Source of the DNA: Actinomycetota bacterium
Lineage (GTDB): Bacteria; Actinomycetota; Acidimicrobiia; Acidimicrobiales; Iamiaceae
Direction: 5' to 3'
NCBI GenBank assembly: GCA_963169755.1
Contig: CAUJFC010000174.1
Span: 1 to 37,660 of the forward strand
Length of the DNA: 37,660 nt
Shown here: piece after piece, positions 1 to 7,875 of the stretch
How the letters are laid out: each line of letters opens with the position of its first letter
Position numbering within the stretch: the stretch's first letter is position 1
Program-made: the position numbers and the translations under genes
The notes under the pieces: generated by a model
Databases searched by the model: none
Told to the model about the DNA's origin: nothing
What the model saw: the letters and a program-made list of their open reading frames with translations, nothing else

Positions 1-1
1 C

Positions 2-280
2 ACGACGGGCACCCCGATCGATCCAGCCAACCTGCGCCGCACGGTGCGCAAGGTCGCCAAGGCCGCCGGCATCGACAAGGGCGTGAACCCCTACGACTTC
101 CGTCGGACCATGGTCTCGCTGCTGTCGGCCGCAGACGTGTCGGGCGAACGCATCGCCGATGTCGCCGGCAACGACGCCAAGACGGCGCTGAGCGTCTACC
201 GCCACCGCATGGACCCCATCGTCGAGGACGCCGTCGCCCCCATGGACGAGCTGTTCGAGGATCCCGACCGGTCCGAGTGA
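2..280 (+). CDS. Tyrosine recombinase/phage-type integrase, C-terminal fragment (5' end outside window)
   Basis: Open frame from the window start; YDFRRTMVSLLSAADVSGERIADVAGNDAKTALSVYRHRMDP matches the catalytic-domain C-terminal pattern (Y/H-x-x-R-R-T ... Y-R-H-R), followed by the VEDAVAPMDELF tail seen in actinobacterial integrases. Confidence 0.85.
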   Translation, partial: TTGTPIDPANLRRTVRKVAKAAGIDKGVNPYDFRRTMVSLLSAADVSGERIADVAGNDAKTALSVYRHRMDPIVEDAVAPMDELFEDPDRSE

Positions 281-456
281 CTGCGCGCGACCATCGCGAT
301 CGGATGAACGGAGCTCGACCGCCGCCCGTCGTGGTGGCTCGGTGAACGCTGCGGAACGCCGCCCGGGGTCGTGGAGATCTGCCCCGATCCGGGCAAGTCA
401 GAGGACGCATAGGCTGCCAAATAGGCTGCCAAAGGTCACCTCCGGCCCGAAAACGC

Positions 457-488
457 GGTTGACCTGCGGAGGTTTCCGCAGGTCAACC
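457..488 (-). terminator. Perfect 14-bp inverted repeat with 4-nt loop, probable tRNA-Val terminator on the minus strand
   Basis: GGTTGACCTGCGGA-GGTT-TCCGCAGGTCAACC; on the minus strand it lies 4 nt after the tRNA 3' end and is followed by GCGTTTTCGG. Confidence 0.6.
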
Positions 489-491
489 GGG

Positions 492-565
492 TGGGCGATG
501 AGGGAGTCGAACCCCCGACCCCCTGCGCGTCATGCAGGTGCTCTAGCCAACTGAGCTAATCGCCC
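492..565 (-). tRNA. tRNA-Val (anticodon GAC)
   Basis: Reverse complement GGGCGATTAGCTCAGTTGGCTAGAGCACCTGCATGACGCGCAGGGGGTCGGGGGTTCGACTCCCTCATCGCCCA folds as a cloverleaf: acceptor GGGCGAT/ATCGCCC, anticodon stem CCTGC/GCAGG with loop ATGACGC, T-loop TTCGACT. Confidence 0.93.
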
Positions 566-877
566 GGGGACCGACAAGGTAGCAGCCGGGCGCAGCCGTA
601 CCGAAGCCCGATGCCCACCAGCGGCGGAAACCTCCGGGATCGAGCCCGAGCTGTCCAGCAGGCCGGTTCTTCGGCCATGCCCCGTCCCGATGCCCAGTGG
701 AGACAGCCGGGCGCTGAGAGGCGTGGAGCGAGGACCGCTAGGGCTGGGTGTCGTTGGGTGAAGGCACCGCAGGGCCCCACTGCGACTTGGAGCGTCAAGT
801 CAGACGCTCTCCGTGAGTATCAGAAATTATTGCGGAGTTTTCGACCATTTCAATGCTCGTTGTCACACCCTCTGTCC

Positions 878-2377
878 ATGATGTTCGGCATGGACGACTT
901 CACCGGACCCCAGCCTTCAGGCGCGGTCGACCACCCCTCATGCCCAGGGCAGGGTACCGAGGGTGCCGGGGGCCCCGAGGGCACCACCCGCTCCAACCGG
1001 GCCGATGCTGGGGCGGCCAGGTCTCGGCCTGACTGGGCGGCACCCGCAGCCGGCCGGGGGCGGTGGGACCAGGGGCGGCGGGCCACTGGGCCGGTGGAGG
1101 GCCTGGCGACAGAAGTGGTGTCGGTGTTGGAGGCGCTGGCGGGGCCAGAGAGCCTCGACGACGCTTCACTGGCCGAGGCGGTGACTGGGCTGGTTCGGGT
1201 GCGGTCGCTGCTCGATGCGCTCACGGCAGGGTTCGTGAGCCGCTGGGACTCGCGTCACCTCTGGGCCGATGACGGATCCCGGTCGGCGGGGGCGCGGTTG
1301 GGCCGTGACGCTGGATGCCGCAAGCAGACGGCAGGGCGGATGGTCCACACCGCCCGCACCGTGCGGTCCATGCCGAAGGTCGCCAAGGCCTGGCGGGCCG
1401 GACAGATCTCCACCGATCACGTCGAGCGCATGGTCCGCGCTGCCACCCCCGAACGTGCCGCCGCATTCGCCGAGGCCGAGGACCATCTGGTGCACATGGC
1501 CACCACTTCTGACTGGTCGGTGTTCGACCATGCCGTCGCCATGTTCGAGGCGGCCACCGACGACGACCTGTGCGATCCGTCGAACCCCGATGATCTGGCC
1601 AAACGAGACAAACGAGAGCGGGCCCATCGCAACATGCGCCCGGTGCAGGTCGGAGACCGCTGGCACCTGCCCGGAAGCCTCGACAAGGTCGGAGGCCAGA
1701 AGTTCGCCGACGTGTGGGAACGGATCCGCAACGAACTGTGGGAAGCCGACATGGCCACCGCCCGCCGAGAATGTGGCCCCGACGCCTCTGCGGCGGAGGT
1801 GACCGCCAGAGCCGCCGAGATACGCACCCACGCCCAACGCGGCGCCGACGCCCTCGTCGAGATGGCCACCCGGGCCGCCGCCACCCCCGCGGAGGGTCAA
1901 CGGCCCCGGCCTCTCATCAGTGTGATCGTGTCGAAGGATGAACTGTGCGGCCCGATCCGCCAAACCTTCAACGGACTCGTGCTGTCACGGCTCGAAGTTG
2001 CCCAGCTTCTGTTCGAAGCCGACTTCGAACGCATCATCTTCGGACCAACCGGCCAACCCGTCGACGTGTCCAGCACCCAACGGTTCTTCACCGGCGGATG
2101 GCGTCGCGCCGTCGAAGTACGAGACCGCGTGTGCCAACACCCCACATGTGACATCACCGCCGAGTACTGCCAGGTCGACCACATCGTCGAACACGCCGAC
2201 GGCGGCCCCACTTCGGTCGAGAACGGGCGACTGCTGTGCCCCCAGCACAACCACCAACGCCCCGGCCGCATCCCACCACCCACCAGCCGACGAGACCGAC
2301 CCAACCGAGGTGGCAGCCGAAGCGGCACCAGCCCCGCAACCAGCCGAGACGAAGACGGTGACCCCGACCAACCCTGA
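878..2377 (+). CDS. DUF222 (13E12 repeat family) HNH endonuclease domain protein
   Basis: ORF 611..2377 with likely start ATG 878; C-terminal HNH motif CQHPTCDITAEYCQVDHIVEHADGGPTSVENGRLLCPQHNHQR; N-terminal region is DUF222-like. Confidence 0.85.
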   Translation: MMFGMDDFTGPQPSGAVDHPSCPGQGTEGAGGPEGTTRSNRADAGAARSRPDWAAPAAGRGRWDQGRRATGPVEGLATEVVSVLEALAGPESLDDASLAEAVTGLVRVRSLLDALTAGFVSRWDSRHLWADDGSRSAGARLGRDAGCRKQTAGRMVHTARTVRSMPKVAKAWRAGQISTDHVERMVRAATPERAAAFAEAEDHLVHMATTSDWSVFDHAVAMFEAATDDDLCDPSNPDDLAKRDKRERAHRNMRPVQVGDRWHLPGSLDKVGGQKFADVWERIRNELWEADMATARRECGPDASAAEVTARAAEIRTHAQRGADALVEMATRAAATPAEGQRPRPLISVIVSKDELCGPIRQTFNGLVLSRLEVAQLLFEADFERIIFGPTGQPVDVSSTQRFFTGGWRRAVEVRDRVCQHPTCDITAEYCQVDHIVEHADGGPTSVENGRLLCPQHNHQRPGRIPPPTSRRDRPNRGGSRSGTSPATSRDEDGDPDQP

Positions 2378-2482
2378 TCCAGGTGGGGGTCCTCGACAGC
2401 TCGGAGAGCCATGCCGTCATCCGGGTCCGGCCAGTGACAGGTGGGACGAGCCGCACCTTCGTCCGGCAGGTGGGTAGGTCGC

Positions 2483-2627
2483 GTCAGATCAGGCCAGACC
2501 AGATCAGGAGGCCAGACCAGATCAGGAGGTCAGACCAGATCAGGGGATCAGATCAGATCAGGAGGTCAGACCAGATCAGGTCCGGTCAGACCAGATCAGA
2601 GGGTCACACCAGATCAGGTCCGGTCAG
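2483..2627. repeat. Imperfect ~18-bp (some 20-bp) tandem repeat, unit about TCAGACCAGATCAGGAGG, ~7 copies
   Basis: Direct reading: ccagaccagatcaggagg / tcagaccagatcagggga / tcagatcagatcaggagg / tcagaccagatcaggtccgg / tcagaccagatcagaggg / tcacaccagatcaggtccgg. Confidence 0.95.
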
Positions 2628-2655
2628 CGCGGCTGGTGGGGTCAGGGGTGGCCCG

Positions 2656-5600
2656 CTACAGGATGGCGGTCTGGCCCAACAGCACCCGCAGTTCACCGAT
2701 CAGTCCGCCGGAAGTGTCCACACAGAACTGTTCGGAGAGGCGCAGCACCTTGTCTTCGCCCAGGTGAAGGAACACCGGGGCCTCACCCGGGAAGCGCACC
2801 AGCAGCGCCTTCAGCTCATCGACCGTCTCCTGGCTGAGCTTGGCGGGCGACACCTTCAGGCGCAGCGGCGGCGCTCCGTCGGTGACACCGTCGAACACCT
2901 CCACGTCCATGGCGATGAACTTGGGCTGATCGTCGCGACGGTCGACCCGGCCCTTCACCAACAGCACCGCATCGTCGGCCAGCAGGTGACCGATGTCGGC
3001 CATGGTCTTGGGGAACACCATCACCTCGATCGAGGTCTGGAGATCCTCCAAGACGAACACCGCCATGAGGTCGCCCTTCTTGGTCCACTTGCGCTGAAGA
3101 CCAGTTACCACCCCGCCGATCAGGCGCATGACACCGTCGTCGACCTCGGCCAGGTCGGCGATAGTGCCATCGGTCCGACGAGCCAGTGCCGCCTCGGCCC
3201 CCATCAGCGGGTGGTCGCTCACATACAGGCCCAGCATCTCCTTCTCGAAGGCGAGCTGTTCCTTCTTGTCGAAGGTCAGGGCGGGAATGGCCACCCGCTC
3301 ATCGAAGACACCGCCGCTGTCGGCCTCGTCGCCGAACAGTGAGAAAACGCCGACGTCACGCTCCTTACGCCGGGCGATGACGCCGTCGACGATCTGTTCG
3401 TACACCGCCAGCAGACCCCGCCGGGGATGCCCGAGCGAATCGAACCCACCGGCCTTGATCAGCGACTCCAGGGTCTTCTTGTTCAGCACCGCCAGGTCGA
3501 CCCGCTCACAGAAGTCGTAGAAATCCGAGAAGGGACCGTTGGCGTCACGCTCCTCGATGATCTTCTCGACCAGAGCCTCACCCACGTTGCGCACCGCTGA
3601 CAACCCGAAGGGGATCACCTCGGTACCGTCATCGAGTCGTGCCGGTTCGAAGTCGGACGCCGAACGGTTCACATCGGGAACCAACACCTGGATGCCCATG
3701 GTGCGGCACTCGTTGAGGTAGACCGCCGCCTTCTCCAGGCTGGTCTTGACGCTGGTGAGCAGAGCCGACAGGTACTCCACCGGATAGTGGGCCTTGAGGT
3801 AGGCCGTCTGGTAGCTGACCAGGCCGTAACCGAAGCTGTGGCTCTTGTTGAAGGCGTAGTTGGCGAAACCCTCGATGGTCTCGAACAGGGCGGTACCCAG
3901 CTCGCTGCCGTAGCCGGTGGCCTCGCAACCGTTGACGAAGCTGGCCCGCTCCTTGGCCATCAGCTCTGGCTTCTTCTTGCCGCACGCCTTGCGCAGGTTG
4001 TCGGCCTCGGCCAGCGAGTAGCCGGCGAAACGCTGGCTCACCCGCATCACCGACTCCTGGTAGATCATCAGGCCGTAGGTGTCGGCCAGCAGTTCCTCGG
4101 CATCAGGGTGGAAGTACGTCACCGGCTTGCGGCCGTTCTTGATGTCGGCGTAGTCGTTGTGCATGTTCACCGACATGGGACCGGGCCGGTAGAGGGCCAC
4201 CAGCGCGGCGATGTCCTCGAAACAGGTGGGAGCCAGCGAACGCATGAGGGTGCGCATGGCCCCGCCCTCGAGCTGGAACACCCCGATCGACTCACCCCGG
4301 CACAACATGGCCAGCGTGTCGGCATCGTCCAGAGCCACCCTGTCGATATCGAGGTCGACGCCTCGGAACCGCTTGATCATGGCCAGGGTGTCGGAGATGA
4401 CGTCCAGGTTGCGCAGACCCAAGAAGTCCATCTTGAGCAGGCCCAGCTCTTCGACCCCACCCATCTCGTACTGGGTGACCACCGGAGCATCTTCCACCGC
4501 CTGACCGGCGGCGGGCTTGCGCTGGATGGGCAGGTAGGTGGTCAGCGGATCCTTGGTGATCACCACGGCAGCGGCATGGATACCGTCCTGGCGACGCAGC
4601 CCCTCGAGCCCGCGGGCCACGTCGATCACCTTCTTGGCGTCGGGGTCCTCGTGGTACATCTGGCGCAGGTCGGTGGCCATCTTGTAGCCGTCTTCGTACT
4701 TGGGGTGCTGTTCGAGACAGGCATACAGCGGGGTGTCACGCCCCATCACCAGCGGCGGCATGGCTTTGGCCACCTTGTCTCCCACCGCGTACGGGTACCC
4801 CAGCACGCGGGCGGCGTCGCGCACCGCGGCCCGAGCCTTGATGGTGGAGAACGTGACGATCTGGGCCACGTGGTCACGCCCGTATCGCTCGGCGGCGTAG
4901 CGGATCATCTCGTCGCGATAGCGAGAGTCGAAGTCCATGTCGATATCGGGCATGGAGATACGACTGGGGTTGAGGAACCGTTCGAACAGCAGGTCGTAGC
5001 GGATCGGGTCCAGATCGGTGATCCACAGCGTGTAGGCCACCGCGCACCCGGCGGCGGACCCACGGCCCGGCCCCACTCGGATGTTGTTGTCGCGAGCGTG
5101 ACGGATCAGGTCCCAGGTGATCAGGAAGTACGAGCTGAACCCCATGTCGCCGATGACTTGGAGCTCGTAGGCCAGACGTTCGACCACGCTGTCGGGCAAC
5201 GGGTCGCCCCATCGCTTGCGGGCCCCCTCGAAGGTGAGGTGGCGCAGATACTCGGCGTCGGTCTCGAACCCCTCGGGCAGCGGGAAGTTGGGCAACAGGG
5301 CGTCACCGAACTCGATCTCGACGTTGCACCGCTCGGCCACCCACAGGGTGTTGTCGCAGGCCACCTCGACCTCACGGAACAGCTCGCGCATCTCCCGGGC
5401 CGACTTCAGGTAGTGGTCGTCGCCGTGGAACTTGAACCGGTCGGGGTCGCTCATCAGCGACCCGGTCTGCACACACAGCAGGGCGTCGTGAGCCACGGCG
5501 TCGTCGCGGCGGGTGTAGTGGCTGTCGTTGGTGGCCAGCAGCGGAGCCCCGAGCCGCTTGGCGATGTCGAACAGCATCGGGTTGGTGCGGTGCTGATCGG

Positions 5601-6183
5601 GGATGCCGTGGTCCTGGATCTCCACGAACAGGTTGTCGCGCCCGAAGATGTCCTGGAGCCGACCGGCCGCCTTCAGACCGGCCTCCTCGTCACCCCGCAT
5701 CAGGTGCTGGAGGACATGCCCACCGAGGCATCCGGTGGTGGCGATGATGCCCTCGGAGTGCTGGTCGAGCAGATCCCAGTCGACCCGGGGCTTGTAGTAA
5801 TAGCCCTCCATGAAGGCTCGGCTGGAGAGTTGGATCAGGTTCCGGTAGCCGGCAGCATTCTCGGCCAGCGCGGTCAGGTGGTAATAGAGCTTCTTGCCGC
5901 CCTCGGCGTCGCCCCCGGAGTCGTCGACCTTGCCCCGCCGGCTGGGGCGTTCCAGCCGCGAGTCGTAGGCCATGTAGAGCTCGGACCCCAGGATCGGCTT
6001 GATGCCGTGGCTACGGGCCGCCTTGTAGAACGGCAGGATCCCGTACATGTTGCCGTGGTCGGTGATGCCGATGGCGGGCTGGCCATCGGCAGCGGCCGCC
6101 GCTACCACGTCGTCGACCCGGGCGGCACCGTCGAGCATCGAGTACTCGGTGTGCACATGGAGGTGGGTGAACGAATCGCCCAC
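2656..6183 (-). CDS. dnaE: DNA polymerase III subunit alpha
   Basis: PHP-domain start (GTG) GDSFTHLHVHTEYSMLDGAARV, GITDHGNMYGILPFY; polymerase motifs GPGRGSAAGCAVAYTL and PDIDMDFDSRYRDEMIRY; C-terminal OB-fold region; GGAAG upstream of GTG 6183. Confidence 0.97.
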   Translation of the reverse strand: MGDSFTHLHVHTEYSMLDGAARVDDVVAAAAADGQPAIGITDHGNMYGILPFYKAARSHGIKPILGSELYMAYDSRLERPSRRGKVDDSGGDAEGGKKLYYHLTALAENAAGYRNLIQLSSRAFMEGYYYKPRVDWDLLDQHSEGIIATTGCLGGHVLQHLMRGDEEAGLKAAGRLQDIFGRDNLFVEIQDHGIPDQHRTNPMLFDIAKRLGAPLLATNDSHYTRRDDAVAHDALLCVQTGSLMSDPDRFKFHGDDHYLKSAREMRELFREVEVACDNTLWVAERCNVEIEFGDALLPNFPLPEGFETDAEYLRHLTFEGARKRWGDPLPDSVVERLAYELQVIGDMGFSSYFLITWDLIRHARDNNIRVGPGRGSAAGCAVAYTLWITDLDPIRYDLLFERFLNPSRISMPDIDMDFDSRYRDEMIRYAAERYGRDHVAQIVTFSTIKARAAVRDAARVLGYPYAVGDKVAKAMPPLVMGRDTPLYACLEQHPKYEDGYKMATDLRQMYHEDPDAKKVIDVARGLEGLRRQDGIHAAAVVITKDPLTTYLPIQRKPAAGQAVEDAPVVTQYEMGGVEELGLLKMDFLGLRNLDVISDTLAMIKRFRGVDLDIDRVALDDADTLAMLCRGESIGVFQLEGGAMRTLMRSLAPTCFEDIAALVALYRPGPMSVNMHNDYADIKNGRKPVTYFHPDAEELLADTYGLMIYQESVMRVSQRFAGYSLAEADNLRKACGKKKPELMAKERASFVNGCEATGYGSELGTALFETIEGFANYAFNKSHSFGYGLVSYQTAYLKAHYPVEYLSALLTSVKTSLEKAAVYLNECRTMGIQVLVPDVNRSASDFEPARLDDGTEVIPFGLSAVRNVGEALVEKIIEERDANGPFSDFYDFCERVDLAVLNKKTLESLIKAGGFDSLGHPRRGLLAVYEQIVDGVIARRKERDVGVFSLFGDEADSGGVFDERVAIPALTFDKKEQLAFEKEMLGLYVSDHPLMGAEAALARRTDGTIADLAEVDDGVMRLIGGVVTGLQRKWTKKGDLMAVFVLEDLQTSIEVMVFPKTMADIGHLLADDAVLLVKGRVDRRDDQPKFIAMDVEVFDGVTDGAPPLRLKVSPAKLSQETVDELKALLVRFPGEAPVFLHLGEDKVLRLSEQFCVDTSGGLIGELRVLLGQTAIL

Positions 6184-6213
6184 GAGACTTCCTTCCAATG
6201 CAGCCAGGGGCAG

Positions 6214-6261
6214 TTCCCCACAGTTCATCCACAGCCCTTGTCCACCGTCTGTGGATGAACT
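6214..6261. promoter_or_regulatory. Cluster of four DnaA-box-like 9-mers within/around a 13-bp perfect inverted repeat upstream of dnaE
   Basis: TTCCCCACA (6214), TCATCCACA (6225), TTGTCCACC (6238), TGTGGATGA = rc TCATCCACA (6250); inverted repeat AGTTCATCCACAG (6222-6234)/CTGTGGATGAACT (6249-6261). Confidence 0.5.
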
Positions 6262-6339
6262 ACACGGCTGTGTTTTCGACCGTACCACCACCGCCTCCGC
6301 CCTGCCTCGCCGACGGTCCAGGGCCGATGCCGGGCTACT

Positions 6340-6371
6340 CAGGAAGTGTGTCGTTCAGGAGGTGTGTCGTT
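6340..6371. repeat. 16-bp tandem duplication CAGGARGTGTGTCGTT x2
   Basis: caggaagtgtgtcgtt caggaggtgtgtcgtt, one mismatch, in the dnaE upstream intergenic region. Confidence 0.8.
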
Positions 6372-6382
6372 CAGAGACCGTG

Positions 6383-7855
6383 TTACTCCGGCGGCCGGGC
6401 GGCCGGGCGCACCCGCACTGTTGTGAGTTTGGGGTTGGTTCCCTCCCCCACCGTCACGTAGCCCAGGCCGTCGGGGGTCAGGGCCACCGATTCTCCCTGG
6501 AACTCGACCGGGGCGATCGCCCGGCACCGGAGGCTCTTGTCGGTCAAGGCCTCGGCCACGCTCTGCCCGGTGGGTACCGCCACCACGAACACCGAGCCGT
6601 AGGTGCGCAACACCACGGTCGAACCGTCGGTCGACAGGTCGGCTCCGGTGAGCAGACTGGTGACCCCGTCGCCCACCGCGAACTCCCCCAACGGCTCGGC
6701 GGTCACCGACGCACCAACAGCGGTCCGATCGGTGCCCTCTGTCGATCCTGCCAACCCGGCGGGCACCGCCACCCGGTAGATACGGCTGCGGCCCGGTTCC
6801 TTGGTGAACAGCAACACCGAACCATCGGGGGTGCCCACCACGGCCTCGGTGTCGTGGGGACCGTCGGGATAGACCACCCCGACGGTCGCGGCCGACACCG
6901 AGGTGGCTCCCGCCGGCGGCACCGGCACCCGGTACAGCACCACCTCGGAGCGGGGCGAGATGTTGCCGCCAGTGTCGGCCAGCCACAGCGCGCTGCGATC
7001 CGGGGCAGCCACCGCCACGTCCTCCCAGTCCACGTTCTCGGCCCCCTCGACGGTGACCGTGCGCACCACCGTCGCCGGCCCCTCCAACGCCTCCCCTGAG
7101 CCGGACGACGCCGAGCTGGAGGACGCCGAGCCGGAGGACGAGGATCCATACGACGCCGAACCGGAGGACGAGGATCCATACGAGGTCGAGCCCGAAGAGG
7201 GTGCCTGTGGGCTCAAACCGAACATTCGGGCACTGTCGCCCGAGTCGTTGATGACCCAGGCCACACCAGCGGAGTCGATCGCCACTCCCGACACCTCGAC
7301 CAGGCCGGGATCGGCGATCGGCGCCGATACCGACTCGACCACCAGGTCCCCGGCACAGGCCGCGGTGTGCAACCGTCCGCCTTCACCGTCTCCGTCTCTG
7401 TCTCCTTCTCTGTCACCTTCTCCGTGTCCGTCTCTGCCGTCGCGGTCGCGGCCGCTCCCGGTGCCGCTGGAGTCAGCGGTGGTCGACGAGTCGTCGGCGT
7501 CCGCACCCGCCCACGGTGATGTCTCACTGCTTCCCGACCGGGGGATGTCACGGGTCGAGCCAACCGCTCCGGAGCGGCTGGTCGCAAGAGAGTCACCGCC
7601 ACCGGGCCACCGACCAATGGCCACCATGCCGACCGCCACCAGGGCGACCACTGCCAGCACCGCCACCGCCCACCACCACGCCGCCGGGACCGACCTCGAC
7701 CGGTTCCGAGGGTTCGCCAGAGGCTCCGGGCCACTTGTTGATGACTGCTCCGGTGAGTCGGGCACATCCGGCGGGTCCGGCGGGTCCGGCACGTCCGGCA
7801 CGTCCGGCGGGTCCAGCGGGTCCGGCGGCCTTGGCAGATCAGTCGGCCCGGACAT
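6383..7855 (-). CDS. Membrane-anchored, probably extracytoplasmic beta-propeller-like protein (esterase-like phytase type), Pro/Asp-rich N-terminus
   Basis: Single TM segment WWWAVAVLAVVALVAVGMVAIG; propeller-type motifs VSGVAIDSAGVAWVINDSGD, NVDWEDVAVAAPDRSALWLADTGGN, DTEAVVGTPDGSVLLFTKE, ESVALTPDGLGYVTVGE. Confidence 0.6.
   Translation of the reverse strand: MSGPTDLPRPPDPLDPPDVPDVPDPPDPPDVPDSPEQSSTSGPEPLANPRNRSRSVPAAWWWAVAVLAVVALVAVGMVAIGRWPGGGDSLATSRSGAVGSTRDIPRSGSSETSPWAGADADDSSTTADSSGTGSGRDRDGRDGHGEGDREGDRDGDGEGGRLHTAACAGDLVVESVSAPIADPGLVEVSGVAIDSAGVAWVINDSGDSARMFGLSPQAPSSGSTSYGSSSSGSASYGSSSSGSASSSSASSGSGEALEGPATVVRTVTVEGAENVDWEDVAVAAPDRSALWLADTGGNISPRSEVVLYRVPVPPAGATSVSAATVGVVYPDGPHDTEAVVGTPDGSVLLFTKEPGRSRIYRVAVPAGLAGSTEGTDRTAVGASVTAEPLGEFAVGDGVTSLLTGADLSTDGSTVVLRTYGSVFVVAVPTGQSVAEALTDKSLRCRAIAPVEFQGESVALTPDGLGYVTVGEGTNPKLTTVRVRPAARPPE
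7122..7181. repeat. 30-bp tandem duplication inside the propeller-like gene (YGSSSSGSAS-type linker)
   Basis: gacgccgarccggaggacgaggatccatac x2 (one mismatch). Confidence 0.85.
7761..7823. repeat. 9-bp tandem repeat, ~7 copies, encoding PPD/VPD tripeptides near the N-terminus of the same protein
   Basis: ggcacatcc ggcgggtcc ggcgggtcc ggcacgtcc ggcacgtcc ggcgggtcc agcgggtcc. Confidence 0.9.
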
Positions 7856-7875
7856 GTCGGACCGATCGGCCGAGC

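Noticed and set aside
1166-1963. 265-aa minus-strand ORF inside the HNH gene
   Set aside because: Antisense shadow ORF; Gly/His/Val-rich composition typical of GC-biased antisense frames.
2483-2627. Possible CRISPR array
   Set aside because: Units are contiguous 18-20 bp without unique spacers and there are no cas genes.
2383-3342. 319-aa plus-strand ORF reading through the tandem repeat (SDQIRRSDQIR...)
   Set aside because: Mostly antisense to dnaE 3' end; the repeat peptides result from an 18-bp unit and are not evidence of a gene.
3787-6258. 823-aa plus-strand ORF antisense to dnaE
   Set aside because: High-GC antisense open frame; low-complexity His/Val/Gly-rich product with no family resemblance, while dnaE on the other strand is unambiguous.
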